A stretch of 5,116 bases of DNA, taken from an uncultured Haemophilus sp. GTDB lineage: Bacteria > Pseudomonadota > Gammaproteobacteria > Enterobacterales > Pasteurellaceae. The notes beneath the pieces were generated by a model that worked only from the letters and a program-made list of their open reading frames with translations, ran no database searches and was not told where the DNA came from. The stretch covers positions 1 to 5,116 of the forward strand of contig CAUGKJ010000084.1 of assembly GCA_959600045.1 (NCBI GenBank), in the 5' to 3' direction. The translations under genes were made by a program, and so were the position numbers. Below, piece after piece: positions 1-5,116 of the stretch. Within the stretch, counting starts at the first letter, position 1. Every line of letters starts with the position of its first letter.

Positions 1-7
1 TTTTTAT

Positions 8-313
8 TTAATCTACGATGGAACGCCCACCTAATGCATTCTCTAAAGAATGATCTAACTGCTGAATTCGCGTACATAACACGTTTTCAATCTGGGCATT
101 TTTATTTTTTTCTTGGGTTAATTCAAAACTTAAATTCAAGGCAACAATAGAAAGCACACGGTCTAATTGTAATAAACCTGTACGCTCTTTCATTTCAGAC
201 ACTTGAAGATCTAAATTACGCGCCGCTTGACGCAAAATCTCTTCTTGTTCTGCAGGGACATTCAAGCGCAGCACTTGCCCTAATACAACAACTTCAACCA
301 GTTTTAATGACAT
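8..313 (-). CDS. zapA: Cell division protein ZapA (Z-ring associated)
   Basis: This 101-residue cytoplasmic protein is recognised as ZapA, which binds FtsZ filaments at midcell and promotes their bundling into the division ring. The N-terminal part (about residues 5-45, with LGQVLRLNVPAEQEE and the following helix ending in MKERT) matches the FtsZ-binding head. The VALNLSFEL stretch (57-65) leads into a charged helix (66-95) expected to form the dimer and tetramer coiled coil. It is slightly shorter than E. coli ZapA (about 109 residues), missing mainly the C-terminal tail, which is normal for Pasteurellaceae. The ATG at 311-313 is preceded on the minus strand by AAGGGAA (318-324) at good spacing, which supports this start. 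It is divergent from polA, as I recall for Haemophilus influenzae. The 6S RNA gene often follows zapA in gamma-proteobacteria, but that would lie left of position 1 and cannot be seen. Confidence 0.93.
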   Translation of the reverse strand: MSLKLVEVVVLGQVLRLNVPAEQEEILRQAARNLDLQVSEMKERTGLLQLDRVLSIVALNLSFELTQEKNKNAQIENVLCTRIQQLDHSLENALGGRSIVD

Positions 314-347
314 GTTATTCCCTTATGTTGAATGCTCAAGTAATCCT

Positions 348-376
348 ATTATGCCACAGCCAAATGCCTTCGTCAT
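348..376 (-). promoter_or_regulatory. Candidate zapA promoter
   Basis: On the minus strand, ATGACG (plus 371-376, four of six matches to TTGACA) is separated by 17 bases from CATAAT (plus 348-353, five of six matches to TATAAT). TGG lies directly before the -10 hexamer, giving an extended -10. Transcription would start near 341, leaving a leader of about 28 bases before the zapA ATG. This is a sequence-pattern call only. Confidence 0.5.
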
Positions 377-394
377 ACTTTTTACGTTTAATTG

Positions 395-403
395 ACCGCA
401 CTT
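395..403 (-). other. DNA uptake signal sequence (Haemophilus type)
   Basis: A perfect core AAGTGCGGT reads on the minus strand. It is followed in that orientation by AATTAAA and then AAAAAG, the two AT-rich blocks expected of the extended Haemophilus uptake motif. Such motifs are recognised by the competence machinery of naturally transformable Pasteurellaceae. This copy is noncoding and sits between the zapA and polA promoters. Confidence 0.88.
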
Positions 404-433
404 TATCCGTTCGCTCCATTTCGCAATTTACGC

Positions 434-439
434 TATAAT
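434..439 (+). promoter_or_regulatory. Candidate polA promoter, -10 box
   Basis: A perfect TATAAT hexamer lies 34 bases before the polA ATG at 474 and predicts transcription starting near 446. No good -35 hexamer sits at the proper distance: 410-416 matches TTGACA at only two of six positions, and TTGACC at 392-397 is too far upstream. The promoter may therefore be weak or activator-assisted. The hexamer contains the first bases of an upstream in-frame ATG (438-440), which would be upstream of the transcript start and so cannot be the start codon. Confidence 0.55.
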
Positions 440-473
440 GCGACACTTTTCATTATTTTTGAACGGAATATTT

Positions 474-3269
474 ATGCCAACTATTGCTCCTAATCCATTA
501 GTCCTAGTGGACGGTTCATCTTATTTATATCGTGCTTTTCATGCTTTTCCGCCGCTCACCAATTTTGCTGGCGAACCGACAGGCGCTATGTACGGTGTGT
601 TAAATATGCTCAAAAGCCTGATTTCGCAAGTGCAACCGAGCCATATTGCGGTAGTCTTTGATGCAAAGGGCAAAACGTTCCGAGATGAAATGTTTGAACA
701 ATATAAATCCCATCGTCCACCGATGCCCGACGATCTGCGCAAACAAATTCAACCGTTACACGATATTATCCGAGCCCTTGGCATTCCTCTGTTAGTCATT
801 GAAGGCGTGGAGGCTGACGATGTCATCGGTACCTTGGCGGTAGCGGCTTCCAAAGCTAATCAAAAAGTTTTGATCAGCACCGGTGATAAAGACATGGCGC
901 AGCTAGTGGATGACAACATTATGTTGATCAACACCATGAATAATACCTTATATCGCGAGGCCGTGATTGAAAAATATGGTATTCCGCCAGAACTCATCAT
1001 CGATTACTTAGCGCTAATGGGCGATAGTGCCGATAATATTCCTGGTGTAGCTGGTGTGGGTGAAAAAACGGCTCTCGGTCTCTTGCAGGGTATCGGCAGC
1101 ATGGCAGAAATTTATGCTAACTTAGACAAAGTGGCTGAATTGCCAATTCGTGGCGCAAAAAAATTAGGTGATAAATTATTGGCTGAAAAAGAAATGGCCG
1201 ATTTATCCTATCGCCTTGCCACGATCAAAACCGATGTCGCTCTCGATATCACTCCGGAACAACTTACCCTTGGTGCAAGCAATAACGATCAACTTACCGA
1301 ATATTTCGGCCGTTATGAATTTAAACGTTGGCTCAATGAAGTGATGAATGGCGCTGACTCCATCACCAATAATAACGAACAACCAACCAAGATTAATCAC
1401 TATCAAGCTACGCCTGCCCTCGCTCAAAATAATGACGATGAAACATTGCCGGCAATTCAAATTGATCGTAGCCATTATGAAACCTTGCTCACTGAAGCAG
1501 ATTTAAATCGTTGGGTGGAAAAACTCAATCAAGCCAAACTTTTTGCCTTGGATACAGAAACCGATAATTTAGATTATATGACTGCCAACTTGGTGGGTAT
1601 TTCCTTTGCGTTAGAAAACGGTGAATCCGCTTATTTACCGCTACAATTAGATTATTTAGGCGCACCAAAAACTCTCGAAAAAACAACCGCACTTACGTTG
1701 TTAAAACCGATTTTAGAAAATCCTACTATTCAAAAAGTCGGGCAAAACTTCAAATACGATCTCACCATCTTTGCTCGTAATGGCATTGATGTGCAAGGTG
1801 TGGCTTTCGATACTATGCTTGAATCCTATGTACTCAACAGCACAGGCCGTCATAATATGGACGATCTGGCGAAACGTTATTTAGGGCATCAAACAATCAC
1901 TTTTGAAGAGATTGCAGGCAAAGGTAAAAATCAGCTGACATTTAACCAAATTCCGTTGGAAAAAGCCGCCAAGTACGCGGCGGAAGATGCTGATGTAACA
2001 ATGAAACTGCAACAAGTGCTATGGGAAAAACTCTCTAAAGAACCCACTCTGGAAAAACTCTTTAAAGAAATGGAATTGCCGTTGTTAGGCGTGCTATCCC
2101 GTATGGAACGTCGTGGTGTCTTAATTGATAGCGATGCACTATTCCTACAATCTAATGAAATCGCTAACCGTTTAAGTGAATTAGAAGAACAGGCCTATGT
2201 CTTGGCGGGACAGCCATTTAATTTAGCCTCTACCAAACAATTACAGGAAATTTTGTTTGATAAATTAGGTTTACCGGTTATTCAAAAAACACCAAAAGGC
2301 GCGCCATCCACCAACGAGGAAGTATTGGAGGAACTCGCATTTAGTCATGAATTGCCAAAAGTGTTGGTGGAACATCGTGGTCTCAGCAAACTAAAATCGA
2401 CCTACACTGATAAATTGCCGCAAATGGTAAATCCACAAACGGGTCGAGTGCATACTTCCTACCATCAAGCGGTCACAGCAACCGGTCGTCTTTCATCAAG
2501 TGATCCTAATCTGCAAAACATTCCAATTCGTAATGAAGAAGGCCGTCGTATTCGTCAGGCATTTATTGCGCGCGAAGGCTTTACCGTCGTCGCTGCCGAC
2601 TATTCACAAATCGAACTACGCATTATGGCGCACCTATCTCAGGATCAGGGCTTAATTAACGCCTTTACCCAAGGCAAAGATATTCACCGCTCTACCGCAG
2701 CAGAAATCTTTGGGGTGGCACTGGGTGAAGTGACGTCCGAACAACGCCGCAATGCTAAGGCAATTAACTTCGGTTTAATTTATGGTATGTCTGCCTTTGG
2801 CTTATCGCGCCAACTCGGTATTGGCCGCGCCGATGCTCAGAGTTATATGGATTTATATTTCAAACGCTATCCTGGCGTGCAAACTTTTATGTACGATATT
2901 CGCGAAAAAGCCAAAGCCCAAGGCTATGTGGAAACCCTATTCGGCCGTCGTTTATATCTGCCGGATATCAACTCATCTAACGGTATGCGCCGTAAAGCAG
3001 CCGAACGTGTCGCGATCAATGCGCCAATGCAAGGCACTGCCGCAGACATCATTAAACGAGCCATGATTCAATTGGATCAAAAACTACAAAACGATCCCGA
3101 TATTGCGATGATTATGCAGGTGCACGATGAATTGGTGTTTGAAGTGCGGTCAGAAAAAGTCGCGTTTTATAGCGAGCTCATCAAAACACAAATGGAAAGT
3201 GCCGCTGATTTAGTGGTGCCACTGATTGTTGAAGTGGGTCAAGGCACGAACTGGGATGAGGCGCACTAA
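474..3269 (+). CDS. polA: DNA polymerase I
   Basis: The 931-residue product is a full-length Pol I (E. coli: 928), which removes RNA primers, fills gaps in repair and lagging-strand synthesis, and proofreads. The 5' nuclease domain (about 1-300) keeps metal-binding acidic residues D13, E113, D115, D116, D138, D140, D184 and D187. The 3'-5' exonuclease domain (about 340-520) keeps D360 and E362 (DTE), D429 (KYD) and Y501/D505 (YxxxD), so proofreading should work. The polymerase domain (about 550-931) has motif A D709 in [14 protein letters not shown], the O-helix R758, K762, F766 and Y770, and motif C H884-D885-E886. The Asn-rich stretch around 300-335 is the variable linker. The start at 474 is preferred because the longer frame from 438 begins inside the -10 box and adds 12 residues absent from the family; the N-terminus [20 protein letters not shown] aligns with E. 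coli from residue 1. The ribosome site (ACGGAA, 463-468) is modest. It heads a probable cluster with the cupin gene and cyuA. Confidence 0.98.
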   Translation: MPTIAPNPLVLVDGSSYLYRAFHAFPPLTNFAGEPTGAMYGVLNMLKSLISQVQPSHIAVVFDAKGKTFRDEMFEQYKSHRPPMPDDLRKQIQPLHDIIRALGIPLLVIEGVEADDVIGTLAVAASKANQKVLISTGDKDMAQLVDDNIMLINTMNNTLYREAVIEKYGIPPELIIDYLALMGDSADNIPGVAGVGEKTALGLLQGIGSMAEIYANLDKVAELPIRGAKKLGDKLLAEKEMADLSYRLATIKTDVALDITPEQLTLGASNNDQLTEYFGRYEFKRWLNEVMNGADSITNNNEQPTKINHYQATPALAQNNDDETLPAIQIDRSHYETLLTEADLNRWVEKLNQAKLFALDTETDNLDYMTANLVGISFALENGESAYLPLQLDYLGAPKTLEKTTALTLLKPILENPTIQKVGQNFKYDLTIFARNGIDVQGVAFDTMLESYVLNSTGRHNMDDLAKRYLGHQTITFEEIAGKGKNQLTFNQIPLEKAAKYAAEDADVTMKLQQVLWEKLSKEPTLEKLFKEMELPLLGVLSRMERRGVLIDSDALFLQSNEIANRLSELEEQAYVLAGQPFNLASTKQLQEILFDKLGLPVIQKTPKGAPSTNEEVLEELAFSHELPKVLVEHRGLSKLKSTYTDKLPQMVNPQTGRVHTSYHQAVTATGRLSSSDPNLQNIPIRNEEGRRIRQAFIAREGFTVVAADYSQIELRIMAHLSQDQGLINAFTQGKDIHRSTAAEIFGVALGEVTSEQRRNAKAINFGLIYGMSAFGLSRQLGIGRADAQSYMDLYFKRYPGVQTFMYDIREKAKAQGYVETLFGRRLYLPDINSSNGMRRKAAERVAINAPMQGTAADIIKRAMIQLDQKLQNDPDIAMIMQVHDELVFEVRSEKVAFYSELIKTQMESAADLVVPLIVEVGQGTNWDEAH
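1686..1694 (-). other. DNA uptake signal sequence inside polA
   Basis: A perfect AAGTGCGGT core reads on the minus strand, followed in that orientation by an AT-rich block (TTGTTTTTT). On the plus strand it falls exactly on three polA codons, Thr405-Ala406-Leu407, within the exonuclease domain and outside its catalytic motifs. Confidence 0.83.
3142..3150 (+). other. DNA uptake signal sequence inside polA, near motif C
   Basis: A perfect AAGTGCGGT core is followed by CAGAAAAAG and a further AT-rich block (GTTTTAT), fitting the extended Haemophilus uptake motif. It covers codons 890-893 (Glu-Val-Arg-Ser), beginning 14 bases after the codon for catalytic Asp885. Confidence 0.85.
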
Positions 3270-3272
3270 GGA
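3268..3272 (+). promoter_or_regulatory. Ribosome binding site of the cupin gene, overlapping the polA stop
   Basis: AAGGA shares its first two bases with the polA TAA stop (3267-3269) and lies eight bases before the ATG at 3281. This near-ideal site fixes the cupin start. It also means ribosomes finishing polA cover the initiation region, so translation of the two genes may be coupled. Confidence 0.7.
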
Positions 3273-3280
3273 ATTTAGTC

Positions 3281-3595
3281 ATGAATAAAGTTATTCAAAG
3301 TCAGCACTTTACGGCTGAACGCGCTTGGGGTGCCCTTGATATTACCAATATGAATGGTATCTCCGTGCGTCTTCACTGGACAGATAAACCTTACAAATGG
3401 CATATCAATGACGGTGAAGAAGTCTTTGCTGTCATGGATGGTACGGTGGAAATGCACTACAAAGAAGAGGGCCTAGAGAAAGCTGTATTGCTCCATGCGG
3501 GTGATATTTTTTATGCGGGTATTGGTACCGAACATGTTGCGCATCCACAAGGTGAAGCGCGCATATTAGTCATAGAGAAAGAAGACAGCATTTAA
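3281..3595 (+). CDS. Small single-domain cupin protein
   Basis: A 104-residue protein without signal peptide or membrane segment, predicted to be a lone cupin beta-barrel in the cytoplasm. Cupin motif 1 is visible as H41-x-N43 ... E47-x6-G54 (WHINDGEEVFAVMDG), and motif 2 as G74-x5-G80-x-G82-x2-H85 (GDIFYAGIGTEH). In the family, the usual metal ligands are two His and one Glu in motif 1 and one His in motif 2. Here H41, E47 and H85 fit, but the second motif 1 His is Asn43, and the usual Pro of motif 2 is Gly80. The site may bind metal with an altered set or not at all. The family spans dioxygenases, isomerases and sugar or ligand binders, so no reaction can be assigned. It lies 11 bases after polA and 19 before cyuA, with no visible promoter of its own, so it is probably co-transcribed with them. 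A role linked to the cysteine enzyme next door is only a guess. Confidence 0.88.
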   Translation: MNKVIQSQHFTAERAWGALDITNMNGISVRLHWTDKPYKWHINDGEEVFAVMDGTVEMHYKEEGLEKAVLLHAGDIFYAGIGTEHVAHPQGEARILVIEKEDSI

Positions 3596-3614
3596 CAGAC
3601 TTAAAAAGAATTTT

Positions 3615-4919
3615 ATGAATCAAGAAAGACTCAACGAAATCGAAAAACCATTACTTCACCTTGTGGAACGCGATGTGGTTCCTGCACTTGGCTGTACTGA
3701 GCCTATCTCTTTAGCGCTTGCCGCAGCAACCGCAGCTAAATATTTAGGCAAAACACCTGAACGTATTGAAGCTAAAGTATCACCAAACTTAATGAAAAAT
3801 GGATTGGGTGTTGCAGTACCGGGAACGGGCATGGTCGGCTTGCCTATTGCTGCAGCAATTGGTGCTTTAGGCGGTGATCCTGAGGGTGAGTTGGAAGTGT
3901 TAAAACACATCACGCCAGAACAAGTTTCACAAGCCAAAGCGATGCTTGATAAAAAACTCGTTAATGTCGATATTCATCAAACCGATCATATTTTATATTC
4001 AGAAGCTGTGTTGTTTGCGAATAATGACTGGGTGAAAATAGCAATTCAAGATCAACACACCAATATCATTTTAATTGAAAAAAATGGTGAGGTCATTTTT
4101 GAGAAAGAACAGGATGAATGTGCTGATTGCGATCCTTATGATATTTTCAAGCAGGTGAGCGCACGTGAAATCTTTGAATTTTCTTGTGAAGTTGAGCTCG
4201 ATAAAATCCGCTTCATCGGACAGGCTGCTACTCTCAACCGCGCGTTGTCTAACGAAGGATTACGCGAAAATTACGGCTTACACATTGGCAGAACGTTACG
4301 CAAACAAGTCGGTAGCGGTTTAATGTCAGATGATTTACTCAGTAAAATTATGATCGAAACCACTGCCGCCTCCGATGCTCGCATGGGGGGAGCTACATTA
4401 CCAGCAATGAGTAATTCAGGCTCTGGCAACCAAGGTATTGCTGCGACTATGCCCGTGGTTGTGGTCGCCGATTATTTAAACGTGAGTGGAGAAAAACGTC
4501 TCCGTGCCCTCTTCTTATCACACTTAATGGCCATTTATATCCACAGTAAATTACCCAAACTTTCTGCCCTTTGTGCGGTGACAACTGCCTCTATGGGGAG
4601 CTGTGCAGGCATTGCCTATTTGCTTACGGGCAAATTTAAAACCGTGAGCATGGGGATTTGCAGTATGATCGGTGATATCAGCGGAATCATCTGCGATGGT
4701 GCATCCAATAGCTGTGCAATGAAAGTGTCCACCAGCGTAGCATCTGGCTATAAATCGGTGCTTATGGCAATGGATGAAACCCATGTGACAGGTAATGAAG
4801 GCATCGTTGAACATGATCTCGATCGCACTATCGATAATCTATGCTCAATCGCTTCTAAAAGTATGCACCATATCGATCGCCAAGTAATTGAAATTATGGT
4901 GAGTAAACCCTGTCCTTAA
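3615..4919 (+). CDS. cyuA: L-cysteine desulfidase, UPF0597 family (CyuA/YhaM)
   Basis: This 434-residue protein is a full-length member of the UPF0597/YhaM family, close to the usual length. Characterised members are oxygen-sensitive [4Fe-4S] enzymes that split L-cysteine into pyruvate, ammonia and sulfide. In E. coli the gene is called cyuA and serves anaerobic cysteine use. Family hallmarks are present: ALGCTEPIS with Cys27, VSPNLMKNGLGV (55-66), VPGTGMVGLPIAAA (68-81), ASDARMGGATLPAMSNSGSGNQG (252-274), Cys320 in LSALCA, and ICDGASNSCAMKVST with Cys360 and Cys367. Cys27, Cys320 and Cys360 are the likely cluster ligands by analogy with the archaeal enzyme; this assignment is inferred. Cys330, Cys349 and the Cys169/Cys172 pair are probably not invariant in the family. 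No transmembrane or signal segment is evident. The ATG at 3615 has a weak AG-rich site (3603-3610) and lies 19 bases after the cupin stop. No cysteine transporter (CyuP-like) is seen beside it, unlike the E. coli cyuAP pair. Confidence 0.93.
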   Translation: MNQERLNEIEKPLLHLVERDVVPALGCTEPISLALAAATAAKYLGKTPERIEAKVSPNLMKNGLGVAVPGTGMVGLPIAAAIGALGGDPEGELEVLKHITPEQVSQAKAMLDKKLVNVDIHQTDHILYSEAVLFANNDWVKIAIQDQHTNIILIEKNGEVIFEKEQDECADCDPYDIFKQVSAREIFEFSCEVELDKIRFIGQAATLNRALSNEGLRENYGLHIGRTLRKQVGSGLMSDDLLSKIMIETTAASDARMGGATLPAMSNSGSGNQGIAATMPVVVVADYLNVSGEKRLRALFLSHLMAIYIHSKLPKLSALCAVTTASMGSCAGIAYLLTGKFKTVSMGICSMIGDISGIICDGASNSCAMKVSTSVASGYKSVLMAMDETHVTGNEGIVEHDLDRTIDNLCSIASKSMHHIDRQVIEIMVSKPCP

Positions 4920-4939
4920 TATCGTGATAACTTACGATA

Positions 4940-4948
4940 AAGTGCGGT
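4940..4948 (+). other. DNA uptake signal sequence, left arm of the terminator
   Basis: A perfect AAGTGCGGT core, followed by CAGAAAAA, forms the left arm of the terminator hairpin. Inverted pairs of uptake signals acting as terminators are well known in Haemophilus. Confidence 0.88.
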
Positions 4949-4970
4949 CAGAAAAACACACAAATTTCTG

Positions 4971-4979
4971 ACTGCACTT
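4971..4979 (-). other. Degenerate uptake signal, right arm of the terminator
   Basis: On the minus strand it reads AAGTGCAGT, one base away from the AAGTGCGGT core. The change (T4973 instead of C on the plus strand) keeps the hairpin paired through a G-U wobble but breaks the core at a GG position that is normally conserved. Confidence 0.65.
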
Positions 4980-5018
4980 TTTTATATCAAAAAAACATAT
5001 TTTCTAGCCAAAAGTTAT

Positions 5019-5116
5019 GGGGCTGACGTAGATTAGCCCTAAATTCCACACCAATCCCGCAGAATTTTAAGCTGTTGAGACGGTGTGCCAAAGTTAAACC
5101 GAAATTCGCATTCTTT
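5019..5116 (-). mobile_element. End of an IS1595-family (IS1016-like) insertion sequence, cut by the window edge
   Basis: The element appears to begin at GGGGCTGACGTAG (5019-5031), taken as the terminal inverted repeat on the side of the transposase 3' end. The transposase stop codon lies just inside this repeat region, which is typical of compact insertion sequences. The IS1595 family usually makes 8-base target duplications, so AAAGTTAT (5011-5018) is the predicted flanking copy. The other end is outside the window, so completeness and the exact boundary cannot be established. The family call rests on recognising the transposase C-terminus and on the end sequence from memory. Confidence 0.65.
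5039..5116 (-). CDS. Transposase, C-terminal fragment (IS1595 family, IS1016-like)
   Basis: Reading leftward from the window edge, 25 codons give KECEFRFNFGTPSQQLKILR followed by DWCGI and a TAG stop at 5039-5041. The KECEFRFN block followed by a Q-Q-L-K-x-L segment and a short tryptophan-containing end resembles the C-terminus of IS1595-family transposases, including the IS1016 group found in Haemophilus and Neisseria. These are DDE-type enzymes that cut and join the element ends. The reading frame is open to the edge, so the gene continues rightward; whether it is intact cannot be judged. With only 25 residues, the family assignment is reasonable but not certain. Confidence 0.68.
   Translation of the reverse strand, partial: KECEFRFNFGTPSQQLKILRDWCGI

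Larger units (their letters stand above)
4939..4983 (+). terminator. Rho-independent terminator made of paired uptake signals
   Basis: Left arm 4939-4954 and right arm 4965-4980 pair over 16 positions. One of these is a G-U wobble (G4946 with T4973); the loop is ten bases (4955-4964). The right arm runs into six T residues (4978-4983). It lies 19 bases after the cyuA stop and should end the polA-cupin-cyuA transcript. On the opposite strand only three T residues follow the stem, so it is likely much weaker against leftward transcription from the insertion sequence. Confidence 0.9.

Noticed and set aside
539..742. Minus-strand open frame inside polA
   Set aside because: It lies entirely opposite conserved polA codons of the 5' nuclease domain, has no family resemblance, and is a coding shadow.
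1203..1475. Minus-strand open frame of 90 codons inside polA
   Set aside because: It is opposite the polA linker region, has no recognisable motifs and no convincing ribosome site. A shadow is the simpler explanation.
2782..3066. Plus-strand open frame of 94 codons in another frame of polA
   Set aside because: It overlaps the invariant O-helix and neighbouring polymerase codons, and its translation is irregular and Cys-rich with no family features.
4551..4814. Minus-strand open frame opposite cyuA, rich in His and Cys
   Set aside because: The apparent His/Cys richness is the complement of the conserved cyuA codons; no independent evidence supports expression.
4920..4939. Small dyad TATCGT / ACGATA just after the cyuA stop
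   Set aside because: Six-base arms with an eight-base loop are weak and have no T-run. It is next to the much stronger uptake-signal hairpin, so it is probably chance.
4939..4980. The inverted repeat considered as insertion-sequence ends or a recombination site
   Set aside because: The arms are Haemophilus uptake-signal sequences and the right arm runs into a T-tract, so a terminator explains them fully.
5020..5039. GGGCT / AGCCC mini-hairpin considered as a second terminator
   Set aside because: The arms are only five bases, and no T-run follows on either strand. It is better explained as part of the insertion-sequence terminal repeat.
1..5116. CRISPR arrays, tRNA, rRNA, riboswitches, toxin-antitoxin or defence genes
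   Set aside because: No spaced direct repeats, cloverleaf-like segments or recognisable proteins of these types are visible; nearly all the sequence is accounted for by zapA, polA, the cupin and cyuA.

Overview
The window looks like the chromosome of a gamma-proteobacterium of the family Pasteurellaceae, most likely Haemophilus or Aggregatibacter. Two things support this. The zapA, PolA and L-cysteine desulfidase proteins are of close Haemophilus type, and there are four perfect copies of the Haemophilus-type DNA uptake signal core AAGTGCGGT (395-403, 1686-1694, 3142-3150, 4940-4948) plus one copy with a single mismatch. The species cannot be fixed from the sequence alone.

Layout: a leftward cell-division gene, zapA (8-313), is divergent from a rightward three-gene cluster: polA (DNA polymerase I, translated from 474, not 438), a small cupin protein (3281-3595) and cyuA/yhaM (L-cysteine desulfidase, UPF0597, 3615-4919). 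The 160-base zapA-polA spacer holds a candidate promoter for each gene and an uptake signal. The three rightward genes are separated by only 11 and 19 bases, with no visible promoter between them. A strong hairpin terminator built from two inverted uptake signals (4939-4983) closes the unit. At the right edge, reading leftward, is the last part of an insertion sequence: its terminal repeat starts near 5019, and the final 25 codons of a transposase resembling the IS1595 family (IS1016-like) run off the window.

The genes do not form one pathway. ZapA stabilises the FtsZ ring, PolA does repair and Okazaki-fragment processing, and the desulfidase breaks cysteine down to pyruvate, ammonia and sulfide. 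The cupin is of unknown function and has an incomplete canonical metal site. All catalytic motifs that I could check in PolA and the desulfidase are intact. I see no new defence or mobile system here. The points most worth a second look are the uptake-signal terminator, the insertion-sequence boundary, and the cupin placed between polA and cyuA.
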